64,000 nt of DNA, from assembly GCA_963720725.1 (NCBI GenBank), contig CAVRGN010000008.1, positions 124,001 to 188,000 on the forward strand. The letters run 5' to 3'. Shown in pieces: positions 54,505-63,226 of this stretch (position 1 is its first letter; every line of letters starts with the position of its first letter). This DNA is from Benzoatithermus sp963720725 (GTDB lineage Bacteria > Pseudomonadota > Alphaproteobacteria > Geminicoccales > Geminicoccaceae). Position numbers and translations under genes: made by a program. The notes beneath the pieces are model-generated. The model ran no database searches. It was not told where the DNA came from and saw only the letters and a program-made list of their open reading frames with translations.

Positions 54505-56449
54505 GGCAACCGTGCGCAAGGTGCCACGGCCGTTGCAGGAACGGACCCACTTGCCCGCCAAGGTCCGCCGCCCGATCCCGCCGCCGCCCCGCCGCGGCCT
54601 GTTCCGCCGCCTGGTCGGCTGGCTGCCCGGGCTGCTGCTAGCCGTCCTGGCCGCCTGGGTCGTCCTGTTCGTGGCGATGGCGCCGCGGATGCCCGACACC
54701 GCCGAGCTGTTCGCCGACAGCAGGCAGGCCAAGATCACCGTGCTGGCGTCCGACGGCGCGCCGATCGCGGTCCGGGGCGACAACGGCCCGCGCTTCGTGC
54801 CGCTGGGCGAGATCTCGCCCTGGCTGGTCGAGGCGGTGGTGGCCACCGAGGACCGGCGCTTCCGCCATCATTTCGGCATCGATCCGATCGGGCTGCTGCG
54901 GGCGGCGGTCGACAATCTGCGTGCCGGCGGCGTGGTCGCCGGCGGCAGCACCATCACCCAGCAGCTCGCCAAGAACCTCTATCTGACGCCCGAGCGCTCG
55001 CTCAGCCGCAAGCTGCAGGAACTGACGCTGGCGATCTGGCTCGAGACCAGGCTCGACAAGGACCAGATCCTGGCCCTCTACCTCAACCGGGTCTATCTCG
55101 GCGCCGGCGCCTACGGGGTCGAGGCGGCGTCCCGGCGCTATTTCGGCAAGGGTGCCCACGACGTGACCCTGCCCGAGGCGGCGATGCTGGCCGGGCTGCT
55201 CAAGGCACCCTCGGCCCTGGCCCCCACCAACGATCTCGACCGTGCCCGCGAGCCGCGCTGCGGTGGTGCTCGGTCGCATGGAGGCCGAGGGCTACATCTC
55301 GGCAGCCCAGGCGACCGCCGCGCGCGCCAAGCCGGCCAAGCTGGCGCCCGAGACCGAGCAACTGGGTGCCTGGTTCGTCGACTGGGTCCTGGACGGGCTC
55401 ACCGGGCATCTGGGCAAGCCGGAAGGCGATCTGGTCGTGCGCACCACGCTCGACCGGCGGGTGCAGCGGGCGACCGAGCAGGCGGTCCGGCGCACGCTGG
55501 ACAAGGCTGCCGCGCGCAACCGGGTCGACGAGGCGGCGGCGGTGGTGCTGGACACCAGCGGTGCGGTGCGCGCCATGGTCGGCGGCCGCGACCATCGGAC
55601 GGTCCGTTCAACCGTGCCGTCGCCGCGCGGCGGCAGCCTGGCTCGGCCTTCAAGCCCTTCGTCTACCTCACGGCACTGGAGTCGGGCTGGCGGCCGGCCA
55701 ACCTGATCGACGACCGGCCGGTGACGATCAAGGGCTGGCAGCCCGCCAATTTCGACGGCCGGTTCCGCGGCCGGGTCACGCTCGCCGACGCCTTCGCCCA
55801 CTCGGTCAACACCGCGGCCGTCCGCCTGGCGCAGACCGTCGGGCCGGACCGCGTGGCGGCGACCGCGCGGCAGCTCGGCGTGGTCTCGGCGCTGCAGCCC
55901 GTGCCTTCGCTGGCGCTCGGCACCTCGGAGGTCAGCCTGATCGAGCTCACCGGCGCCTACCTGCCCTTCGCCTCGGGCGGCGTGCGGCGGCCGCTCTACG
56001 GCGTGACCAGGGTCGAGGACGCCGCCGGCAAGGTGCTCTACCACCATGTGCCGACCGAGGTGCGGGTGATGGCACCCGAGGCCGCGGCGGGCATGCACGA
56101 GCTGTTCGTGGCCGCCGTCGCCGAGGGTACGGGCCATGCCGCCCAGCTGCCCGACCGGGTCGCCGCCGGCAAGACCGGCACCACCCAGAACGGCCGCGAC
56201 GCCTGGTTCGTCGGCTATGCCGGCGACTGGATCGCCGGGGTCTGGCTCGGCAACGACGACAACCGGCCGATGAAGGGCGTCTCGGGCAGCAACCTGCCGG
56301 CGCAGATCTGGCGCGAGGCGATGCTGGCCACCCCCAAACCCCGCCGCGACGGCCCCCCGCCCACGCCCGCCACGCGGCCACGGCAGGAGAACGGCCTGGA
56401 GTGGCTGATCGATCTGGTCATGGGCCGCGGCGCGGCGGCGACCGATTGA
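54503..56449 (+). CDS. Class A penicillin-binding protein (PBP1), with two compensating frameshifts
   Basis: About 648 residues. One membrane helix (LVGWLPGLLLAVLAAWVVLF), a GT51 transglycosylase (VVATEDRRFRHHFGID, GGSTITQQLAKNLYL, LNRVYLGAGAYGVEAASRRY) and a transpeptidase: SXXK in PGSAFKPF, SVN in AHSVNTAA, KTG in AGKTGTTQN. It polymerises and cross-links peptidoglycan. An extra base near 55251 and a missing base near 55598 put about 350 bases in another frame; that segment reads correctly there (AAVVLGRMEAEGYISAAQAT, VVRTTLDRRVQRATEQAV). Since they cancel, sequence errors are likelier than decay. Read as written, the protein keeps its length but has a scrambled middle. Confidence 0.88.
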   Translation: MATVRKVPRPLQERTHLPAKVRRPIPPPPRRGLFRRLVGWLPGLLLAVLAAWVVLFVAMAPRMPDTAELFADSRQAKITVLASDGAPIAVRGDNGPRFVPLGEISPWLVEAVVATEDRRFRHHFGIDPIGLLRAAVDNLRAGGVVAGGSTITQQLAKNLYLTPERSLSRKLQELTLAIWLETRLDKDQILALYLNRVYLGAGAYGVEAASRRYFGKGAHDVTLPEAAMLAGLLKAPSALAPTNDLDRAREPRCGGARSHGGRGLHLGSPGDRRARQAGQAGARDRATGCLVRRLGPGRAHRASGQAGRRSGRAHHARPAGAAGDRAGGPAHAGQGCRAQPGRRGGGGGAGHQRCGARHGRRPRPSDGPFNRAVAARRQPGSAFKPFVYLTALESGWRPANLIDDRPVTIKGWQPANFDGRFRGRVTLADAFAHSVNTAAVRLAQTVGPDRVAATARQLGVVSALQPVPSLALGTSEVSLIELTGAYLPFASGGVRRPLYGVTRVEDAAGKVLYHHVPTEVRVMAPEAAAGMHELFVAAVAEGTGHAAQLPDRVAAGKTGTTQNGRDAWFVGYAGDWIAGVWLGNDDNRPMKGVSGSNLPAQIWREAMLATPKPRRDGPPPTPATRPRQENGLEWLIDLVMGRGAAATD

Positions 56450-56476
56450 GTGCCGGATGCCGCCCTGAGCTACGAC

Positions 56477-57535
56477 CTAGAGCAGGAAGTCGGTCGCGGC
56501 GGCGGCGCCGGGAGGGTCGTCGTTCCGGTGCTCGGCAAAACCGTTGGTGATGTAGTGTTTGGTGGCGGCTTCCGTGTCGCTGCCGAAAGCGGCCTGGAGG
56601 TCGCTGTAGTTGGCGAGGTATTGCACGGCGTCGAATCCGTCGGTGGTGCGGCCCTCGGCGGCGCCGGCGACGATGTAGTGCGTGGCGCCGGCGGCAGCAT
56701 CGGCGCCGAAGGCCAGGATCAGGTCGCCGTTGGAAGCGATGTACTCGAGCCCGTCGAAGGTCGTGACGCGACCCTCATAGGCGCCGGCATAGAGATAGTG
56801 GTCGAAGCCCGCCTCGGCATTGGGCCCGAAGGCCGCGGCAAGGTCCGGATGGGAGGCAATGTAGTCCAGGGGCGAGAAATTGTCGGCCGGGGTCGGGATG
56901 ATGTCGCCCGTGCTGACGAAGCCCACGACCTCGATCCCGAAGGCCTTGTCGATGCCGTCCGCCGCCAGGATCTCCGGCCTGATCGGCAGGGCGCCGAAGC
57001 GGCCGTTCCAGACGATCGGGTCGTAGTCGGCAGGCGATCCCAGCAGGATCAGGCCGTCCAAGCCCGCGCCGCCGTCGATCACGTCGTTGCCGGCGCCGCC
57101 GAACGCATTGTCGTTGCCGTCGCCCAAGGCGATGACGTCGTTGCCGCCGTACCCTTGCGCAAAATCGTCGAACGGCGAGCCGATGATCGTGTCGTCCCCG
57201 GCCAGGAGCGTGGCCCGCGCGACCTCGTCGTTCCCGGACCTGGCAAGGTCGATCAACTGCGTCGCCGGTATCGCCAAGCCGTCGATGCGCCCGGTGAGCC
57301 CGCCCCCGTCCGACAGCACGATCGACGAGACCACGCCGCCATTGGGCAGCCCGGCGGCGTCGAATGTGAAGCCGCTGCCCAAGAACACGTTGCCGACTTC
57401 GGGCTCGCCGGTCAGCCGGTAGTCTCCGGCGATGCGGGTGGCGCTGCGCGCCGTGACGGTGAGGTCGAGAATGTCGGAGAGGTTCAACTGGAAGAAGTCG
57501 AGCGGAGTTATGTTACCCCAGGTTATCTGCGCCAT
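56477..57535 (-). CDS. RTX calcium-binding protein with three 40-residue repeats
   Basis: A 352-residue protein without a signal peptide. The middle has nonapeptide-type calcium repeats (GGNDVIALGDGNDNAFGG, GAGNDVIDGGAGLDGL). The C-terminal third holds three imperfect repeats: LDYIASHPDLAAAFG with FDHYLYAGAYEGR, LEYIASNGDLILAFG with ATHYIVAGAAEGR, and VQYLANYSDLQAAFG with TKHYITNGFAEHR. It ends ATDFLL, a hydrophobic tail fitting type I secretion. RTX repeats fold on meeting calcium outside the cell. Function beyond surface or secreted calcium binding is unknown; the type I exporter at 25.7-29.3 kb could in principle serve it. Confidence 0.85.
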   Translation of the reverse strand: MAQITWGNITPLDFFQLNLSDILDLTVTARSATRIAGDYRLTGEPEVGNVFLGSGFTFDAAGLPNGGVVSSIVLSDGGGLTGRIDGLAIPATQLIDLARSGNDEVARATLLAGDDTIIGSPFDDFAQGYGGNDVIALGDGNDNAFGGAGNDVIDGGAGLDGLILLGSPADYDPIVWNGRFGALPIRPEILAADGIDKAFGIEVVGFVSTGDIIPTPADNFSPLDYIASHPDLAAAFGPNAEAGFDHYLYAGAYEGRVTTFDGLEYIASNGDLILAFGADAAAGATHYIVAGAAEGRTTDGFDAVQYLANYSDLQAAFGSDTEAATKHYITNGFAEHRNDDPPGAAAATDFLL

Positions 57536-58004
57536 CTGGATTATCCTTCGTCAAATCAGCAGGAAGCTATACTAAGAACGTACCGTGCAGCTGTCAAAGC
57601 CGGGCGCCATTGTGCCGGCGCCAGCACACAGACGCGAAAGCCCCGTCGGCATGGCGCGCGACGGGGCCGTTCGCGGCGCTCGCAGCGCCGATGGGATCAA
57701 GTCCCTTTCAAGGATCGACCAAGTCGATCCATTGCTACATGCAAATTGTCGGATGGATGACCCTGCACGAGCATCGCGCTCGCCGCAGTCTCTGGCCACG
57801 ATCCCGAAGGATCTGGCTACTGACCGGGTGGCTCCATGTCGTCGTCGACCTCCCTGTCGGAGTGGACCGGAGTTCTCTGCGGGCACCCTCTGCTGGCGGC
57901 AAGGCGCCGCCATTTCCATCAGGACTGAGGGATGCTCGACAATCACATGGTGCGGCCGCACGAGGTGCTTGTCAACGGCAGATTCGCCGGCGACGCGACC
58001 TCGG
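57536..58004. other. 469-base stretch with one hairpin, no supported gene
   Basis: GCCCCGTCG (57640-57648) and CGACGGGGC (57659-57667) form a perfect 9-bp stem around a 10-base loop. On the minus strand the stem is followed by TTTCG, a weak terminator form. Open frames on both strands here lack family features. Confidence 0.4.
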
Positions 58005-58622
58005 TCAGACCGGCAGCTCCTCCTGCTCCATGGCGCGGCGCACGGCGGGCCGCGCCTTCATCCGCGCGAAATGCGCGGCGCAGTTGGGCGGCAGGTCGAG
58101 ACCGGCCCGACCGGCCCAGAACTCGACATAGAACAGGGCGGCGTCGGCGATCGAGAAGTCGCCGAGGAGATATTCCTTGCCGGCGAGCTGCTCGTCGATC
58201 AGCCGCAATCCGTCGGTGAAGATCTGGCGGCCCTGCGCCTTGACCTCCGCCTCGTCGGCCTCGCGCGGCGTGAACTTGCCCGGCCGGAACATGCGCCCGA
58301 AGCCCTGGCCGTGCATGGTGCCGACGATGTAGTCGAGCGCCTCCAGCGCCCGCGCCTGGCCCTCCGCGTCACCGGGCACCAGGCCCGCGCCGGGATGGGC
58401 CGCGGCCAGCCACCAGGCGATGGCCGGGAACTCGGTGAGCACCGTGCCGTCGTCGCGGAGCAGGGTCGGCACCTTGCCCTTGCGGCTGACCGCGGCGAAT
58501 TCGGGCTTGTGCTGGTCGCCTTCGGCCAGGTTGAGCCGCGCCAGCTCGTAGGGCTGGCCGGTCTCCTCGAGCAGGAGGTGGATGCCCAGCGAGCAGGCGC
58601 CGGGAGCGTAGTAGAGCTTCAT
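58005..58622 (-). CDS. Glutathione S-transferase
   Basis: A 205-residue GST. The thioredoxin-like N-terminal half starts MKLYYAPGACSLGIHLLLEE (the beta-class-like SPGACS region), with GKVPTLL and the helix EFPAIAWWLA. The C-terminal helical domain has YLLGDFSIADAALFYVEFWA, the N-capping box of GSTs. It conjugates glutathione or reduces peroxides; substrate unknown. It lies 18 bases downstream of the D-2-hydroxyacid dehydrogenase and is probably cotranscribed. Confidence 0.92.
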   Translation of the reverse strand: MKLYYAPGACSLGIHLLLEETGQPYELARLNLAEGDQHKPEFAAVSRKGKVPTLLRDDGTVLTEFPAIAWWLAAAHPGAGLVPGDAEGQARALEALDYIVGTMHGQGFGRMFRPGKFTPREADEAEVKAQGRQIFTDGLRLIDEQLAGKEYLLGDFSIADAALFYVEFWAGRAGLDLPPNCAAHFARMKARPAVRRAMEQEELPV

Positions 58623-58640
58623 GACATGGTCCTTTCGGCC

Positions 58641-59621
58641 TCAGACGGGCACCACGACGTTGCGCGGGCTACCGGCCCAGAACGCCTCGACATTGTCGAT
58701 CAGCTGATCGGCCAGGCCCTGGATCGCCTCCTGGCTGGCCCAGGCCACGTGCGGGGTGAGGATGAAGTTGGGCAGCTCGAGCAGCTCCACCAGCGGATGG
58801 TCGTCGGGCGGCGGCTCGGTGGTCACCACGTCGAAGCCGGCGCCGGCGATCTGGCCGCTCTTCAGCGCCGTCACCAGCGCCGCCTCGTCGACCAGCCCGC
58901 CGCGCGCGGTGTTGATCAGGAGCGGCTTTTTCTCCATGGCGGCGAACTCGGCGGCACCGATCAGGTTCCGCGTCGAGGGCATCAGGGGCGTGTGCAGCGT
59001 GAGCACGTCCGACAGACGCAAGACGTCCCAGAACGGGGTGTAGAGCGGCCCCATGCCGGTGGTGCCCTTGTAGTCGGAAAACAGCACCTTCATGCCGAAC
59101 GCCTCGCCGAGCCTGGCCACCGACTTGCCGAGCGCGCCGTCGCCGATCACGCCCAGGGTGGAGCCCGCGAGGTCGCGGATCGGATAGTCGAAATAGCAGA
59201 ACTGCGCCGCCTCGCGCCACCGGCCGCGCGCGACCGACTGCCGGTAGGGCAGGATGCTGCGGCGCAGCGCCAGCAGCAGGGCGAAGGTGTGCTCGGGCAC
59301 GGTGTTGACGGCATAGTTGCGGATGTTGCTGACCGTCACCCCACGGGCGTTGGCCGCCTTCACGTCGACCACGTCCGTGCCGGTCGCCGCCACCGCGATC
59401 AGCTTCAGGCGCCGGGCACCCTCGAGCGCCGCCTCGCGCACCGGCGCCTTGTTGGTGATGACGATGTCGGCCTCGGCGATCCGACCGGCGACCTCGTCCG
59501 CCGTGGTGCGGTCGAACACCTCGAGCTCGTGCGGGAAGCTGAGGGGGCGCAGCACGGTCTCGGGCGAGATCGTGTCGCGGTCGAGGAAGACGATACGGGC
59601 ACGCGATGCGGTCGCGGTCAT
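58641..59621 (-). CDS. D-2-hydroxyacid dehydrogenase (glycerate dehydrogenase-like)
   Basis: A 326-residue NAD(P)-dependent oxidoreductase. Nucleotide motif LGVIGDGALGKSVARLGEAF; catalytic triad in NTARGGLVDE (Arg), TTEPPPDDHPL (Glu) and ILTPHVAWAS (His). The segment VNTVPEHTFALLLALRR is characteristic. It interconverts 2-keto and D-2-hydroxy acids such as hydroxypyruvate and glycerate. The ATG at 59621 starts MTATASRARIVFLD. Upstream gene of a pair with the GST. Confidence 0.92.
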   Translation of the reverse strand: MTATASRARIVFLDRDTISPETVLRPLSFPHELEVFDRTTADEVAGRIAEADIVITNKAPVREAALEGARRLKLIAVAATGTDVVDVKAANARGVTVSNIRNYAVNTVPEHTFALLLALRRSILPYRQSVARGRWREAAQFCYFDYPIRDLAGSTLGVIGDGALGKSVARLGEAFGMKVLFSDYKGTTGMGPLYTPFWDVLRLSDVLTLHTPLMPSTRNLIGAAEFAAMEKKPLLINTARGGLVDEAALVTALKSGQIAGAGFDVVTTEPPPDDHPLVELLELPNFILTPHVAWASQEAIQGLADQLIDNVEAFWAGSPRNVVVPV

Positions 59622-59736
59622 GGGCGGCAGCCTCCCGGAGGATCACGCCACGCCGGGCAGCGGCTCCGGGGGCTGAGCGCGAGGTATCATCGCGGCGGGA
59701 GGCGGTAAAGTCGCAGCGCGCGGCCGGCGCGCGGAG

Positions 59737-60018
59737 CTAGCCGCTGGTGCCGCCTTCATCCCCTTCGCCGCCCTCTTTGCCTTCTCCGTCTTCGCTGTCC
59801 TCTCCGCCTTCGCCGCCCTCGCCGCCTTCACCACCTGCAGCGCTACATTCGGGCTTCCCGACATTCTCGGGCTTGGCGCAGAATGCGACGTCGGCCGCCA
59901 TCGCGGTGCCGACCAGGGACAGACCGGACACGGCAAGGCCACCAAGCGGGGCGACCTGGCTGCCACCGGCCAACACGCAGACGCCAACGCCGAGCCAGAG
60001 CTTGGTCGAACCGTGCAT
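59737..60018 (-). CDS. Small exported protein with Gly/Glu repeat tail
   Basis: A 93-residue precursor starting MHGSTKLWLGVGVCVLAGG, with a signal peptide cut after TAMA. The mature part begins ADVAFCAKPENVGKPECS, a short C-x10-C unit, followed by an acidic GEGGEGGEGGED tail. The acidic tail is low complexity and could bind cations. Not recognised. Divergent from the PKHD dioxygenase. Confidence 0.6.
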   Translation of the reverse strand: MHGSTKLWLGVGVCVLAGGSQVAPLGGLAVSGLSLVGTAMAADVAFCAKPENVGKPECSAAGGEGGEGGEGGEDSEDGEGKEGGEGDEGGTSG

Positions 60019-60186
60019 AGTGCCTCCCCGCCGCAAGAATGTGATTGCCAGAGCTGAATATCTCCGCGAATCTGACTTGGCAACATCAATTGCCGTGTCG
60101 GACTCGTCCACTGGTATTGGAACAGTTCGAACGAATGTCTGCCCTACTCTTTAACTGGACTGATTCCAAATCTCACGGGAGCCACG

Positions 60187-60855
60187 ATGATCCTCTGTCT
60201 GGGCGGGGTGTTGGATGAACCGCAGATCGCCGGACTGCGACAGCGCCTCGCGGCGCACGCGTTCGTCGACGGCGCCGCCACTGCCGGCTGGCACGCCAAG
60301 CTGGTCAAGCGCAACCGCCAGGCCGTAGCCGGACCGGAAACACGGGCGCTGCAGGGCGAGCTCGCCGAGGCGCTGGGGCGGCACGAGCTGTTCCAGCTCG
60401 CCTGCCGCCCGCGCCGGATCCGGCCGGCTCTGTTCAGCCGCTACGAGCCGGGCATGGAGTATGGCAGCCACGTCGACGATGCGGTGATGGGCGGCACCGA
60501 TCCCATCCGCTCCGACATCTCCTTCACCCTGTTCCTCACCCCGCCCGACGCATACGACGGCGGCGAACTGGTGATCGAGACCACGGCCGGTGAGCAGGCA
60601 TTCAAGCTGCCGGCGGGCGGGCTCGTGCTCTATCCGTCCTCGACCCTGCACCGGGTGGCGCCGGTGACGCGCGGCGAGCGGCTGGCGGCAGTGTCCTGGG
60701 TGCAGAGCCAGGTCCGCGATCCCGGCTGCCGCGAGGTCCTGTTCGACCTCGACACCGCCCGGCGCCTGCTGTTCCAGCGCGAAGGCAAGTCGCGCGAGTT
60801 CGACCTGCTGTCGAAGAGCGTCGCCAACCTGCTGCGGCTGTGGGCCGAGATCTAG
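60187..60855 (+). CDS. Fe(II)/2-oxoglutarate dioxygenase, PKHD/PiuC type
   Basis: A 222-residue enzyme. The iron ligands are H95, D97 (YGSHVDDAVMG) and H155 (SSTLHRVAPV), with R165 in TRGERLAAVSW placed to bind 2-oxoglutarate. The segments RYEPGMEYGSH and SDISFTLFLTPPDAYDGGEL are typical of PiuC-type hydroxylases, usually linked to iron uptake. Its stop codon interlocks with that of the next gene on the other strand (shared CTAG at 60852-60855). No receptor gene is nearby. Confidence 0.92.
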   Translation: MILCLGGVLDEPQIAGLRQRLAAHAFVDGAATAGWHAKLVKRNRQAVAGPETRALQGELAEALGRHELFQLACRPRRIRPALFSRYEPGMEYGSHVDDAVMGGTDPIRSDISFTLFLTPPDAYDGGELVIETTAGEQAFKLPAGGLVLYPSSTLHRVAPVTRGERLAAVSWVQSQVRDPGCREVLFDLDTARRLLFQREGKSREFDLLSKSVANLLRLWAEI

Positions 60856-61049
60856 CCTCGGTCGCCCTCGGCCGCGTGCTCCGGCTTGCCCTTGCGCTTG
60901 GTCGACGCCATGCGCTCGAGCTCCTCCTCGCTCATCGATTCCTCCATCGAGCGGGAAGCACCCTTGAGCTCCTTCTTGGGCGTCTCGCCGCGTTTGGCGG
61001 ACAGCGCGGCCCCGGCGGCCTTCTGCTGGGCGGCGGATTTGGCGGGCAT
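60852..61049 (-). CDS. DUF3008 family small protein
   Basis: 65 residues: MPAKSAAQQKAAGAALSAKR, then KELKGASRSMEESMSEEELE and ASTKRKGKPEHA. This matches the DUF3008 pattern of small, basic, disordered alphaproteobacterial proteins of unknown function. Its last codon overlaps the dioxygenase stop. Confidence 0.88.
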   Translation of the reverse strand: MPAKSAAQQKAAGAALSAKRGETPKKELKGASRSMEESMSEEELERMASTKRKGKPEHAAEGDRG

Positions 61050-61275
61050 GGTCGTGTCTCCGACGGTTGCCGCCATGCAATCCGTGCCCGCGCCCACGGT
61101 TCCGCGCCGACCCGACCGCACATCGGCGAAGCCGTCGCCTACGCGCCGACAGCGGCGGCGCGTCCGTCCGTTCGCCTCTGGCGGATCCTCGCCGCCGGAT
61201 CTAAACCTCCTGCCGCGCGTTGAGAGCGCCATGGCCACCCGAACTCCGGTGGCCCGGCAGCGGCGGGGAGCAGCC

Positions 61276-62214
61276 TTGAGCATCGGTCTGATCGCGCTGA
61301 TCGACGACGTGGTGGGACTGGCCAAGCTCGCCGCGGCCTCGCTCGACGACGCCACCGCGCAGGCCGCGCGCGCCGGGGTCAAGGCGGCGGGCCTGCTGGT
61401 CGACGATGCGGCGGTGACCCCGCGCTACGTCGTGGGCTTCGCCGCGTCGCGCGAGCTGCCGATCATCGGCAAGATCACCCTGGGCTCGCTCAAGAACAAG
61501 CTGCTCATCCTGCTGCCGGCGGCCCTGGCCCTGAGCCTGTTCGCCCCCTGGGCGATCACCCCGATCCTGATGCTGGGCGGCGCCTATCTGTGCTTCGAGG
61601 GCGCCGAGAAGGTGCTGGGAGCCCTGCGCCGCCAGCCCGAGGACAGCGACGACCCGCCGGCGGCGCTCCTGAGCCCGGCCGAGGAACGCAAGCGGGTCAA
61701 CGGCGCCATCCGCACCGACCTCATCCTCTCCGCCGAGATCATGGCGGTGACCCTGGCCTCGGTCGCCGGCAGCCCGTTCTGGACCCGCGTCTTCGTCCTG
61801 GCCGCGGTCGGGGTCGGCATCACGCTCCTGGTCTACGGGGCCGTGGCGCTGATCGTGAAGGCCGACGATGTCGGCGCGGCCCTGGCCCAGAGCGAGCGCC
61901 GCCCGCTCGCGGCCCTCGGCCGCTTCATCGTCCGCGCCATGCCGCCCTTCCTGAGCGGGCTGTCGATCCTGGGCACCGCCGCCATGCTCTGGGTCGGCGG
62001 CGGGATCATCCTGCACGGGCTCGAACATTATGGCTGGACGGCACTCGCGCATCAGATCGCCGCCGCCGCGCAGGCGGTGGAGGCGGCCGGTGGCATGCTG
62101 GGGCCCACCGCCAGCTGGCTGGTGGGCGCCGCCGGATCGGGCGTGCTCGGGCTGCTGTTGGGCGTCATGATCGTACCGGCAGCCAAGGCGGTGATGCCCG
62201 CGGCGGCACACTGA
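61276..62214 (+). CDS. DUF808 family membrane protein
   Basis: A 312-residue membrane protein with several helices. SIGLIALIDDVVGLAKLAAA is the DUF808 N-terminus, and VDDAAVTPRYVVGFAASREL, GGAYLCFEGAEKVL and RTDLILSAEIMAVTLASV are family landmarks. TTG 61276 is preferred because GGGGAG lies 6 bases upstream and it places the conserved motif first; ATG 61231 is the alternative. Function unknown in the family (YedI-like). Confidence 0.88.
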   Translation: MSIGLIALIDDVVGLAKLAAASLDDATAQAARAGVKAAGLLVDDAAVTPRYVVGFAASRELPIIGKITLGSLKNKLLILLPAALALSLFAPWAITPILMLGGAYLCFEGAEKVLGALRRQPEDSDDPPAALLSPAEERKRVNGAIRTDLILSAEIMAVTLASVAGSPFWTRVFVLAAVGVGITLLVYGAVALIVKADDVGAALAQSERRPLAALGRFIVRAMPPFLSGLSILGTAAMLWVGGGIILHGLEHYGWTALAHQIAAAAQAVEAAGGMLGPTASWLVGAAGSGVLGLLLGVMIVPAAKAVMPAAAH

Positions 62215-62270
62215 GGCTGCCGCCGCGGCTTCAAGCGAACCGCGCTCCGTGCGTTCAGGGGGAGGAGTTC

Positions 62271-62954
62271 ATGCAGCTGTACTCGGCACCGCTCAGCCTG
62301 TTCGCCCGCAAGGTCGAGATCGCCCTGCGCGAGAAGGGGCTGGCGTTCGAACGGGTCATGGTGCCGTTCAGCCAGGCGCGGGGCTATGCGCCCAAGGATC
62401 CCGCCGTGCTGGCGGCCAATCCCAAGGGCCAGGTGCCGGTCCTGGTCGATGGCGGGCTCGAGCTGTTCGATTCCACGCTGATCTTCGAATATCTGGAGGA
62501 CGCCTATCCCGATCCGCCGTTGTTGCCGGCCGGTGCCGCGGGCCGGGCCCGCTGCCGCATGCTCGAACTGTTCGCCGACGAGGTCCTGCTGCCCGATGTG
62601 CGGCGCCTGATGTACCGCAGCGAGCCGCCGGCGGCCGAGCCGGAGCGCCGCGTTCGCCTGGCGGAGGAAGGCCGTGCGGGCGAGGCGGCCCTGCTGCGGC
62701 GCTGGGCCGAACTGGAGACGCGGCTGGCCGGCGGCCCATGGTTCGCGGAACGGTTCTCCGTCGCCGACATCGCCCTGTTCATGCAGCTGCTGTTCGCGCG
62801 CCGCCTGCACGGGCCCGGCCTCGAGCGCCACCCGGCATTGGCCGCCTGGTTCGCCCGGACCGCGGCGCGGCCCGGCGTGGCGCCGGTCGTCGCCGAGATC
62901 GCGGCGGCCGATCGCGCTTTGTCACCCGACCTGGCGGCGTGGCGCCCCGGCTAG
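62271..62954 (+). CDS. Glutathione S-transferase
   Basis: A 227-residue GST. N-terminal thioredoxin-like half MQLYSAPLSLFARKVEIALR with the active-site serine region, PKGQVPVLVDGGLELFDST as the glutathione cis-Pro loop, and the C-terminal helical domain with WFAERFSVADIALFMQLLFA. GGGGAGGAG lies just before the ATG at 62271. Follows the DUF808 gene by 56 bases, perhaps cotranscribed. Unrelated in detail to the GST at 58 kb. Confidence 0.9.
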   Translation: MQLYSAPLSLFARKVEIALREKGLAFERVMVPFSQARGYAPKDPAVLAANPKGQVPVLVDGGLELFDSTLIFEYLEDAYPDPPLLPAGAAGRARCRMLELFADEVLLPDVRRLMYRSEPPAAEPERRVRLAEEGRAGEAALLRRWAELETRLAGGPWFAERFSVADIALFMQLLFARRLHGPGLERHPALAAWFARTAARPGVAPVVAEIAAADRALSPDLAAWRPG

Positions 62955-63226
62955 GGCGGCGAATCCGACTGCCGCGGCGGCGTCCGCCACCCTGGCGCCG
63001 TCTCAGGGCGGCGGGAGGCTGCGGATCGTCATCGAGTAGCTGCCGCGACCGATCGAGCTGCCCGTGACGACCGACCGCCCCTCGGATGGCTCGACCCGCC
63101 GTTTGCTGCTATCAACAAAGGCCGTAGGCGCTAGGCCGACTTCTCGCGGATCAGCGATATTGGGCCGGCATTGCGGTTGCCCGGCCGATCCTGGTTGATG
63201 TCGCGCAAGAAGGGCAGGGAGTCGCC

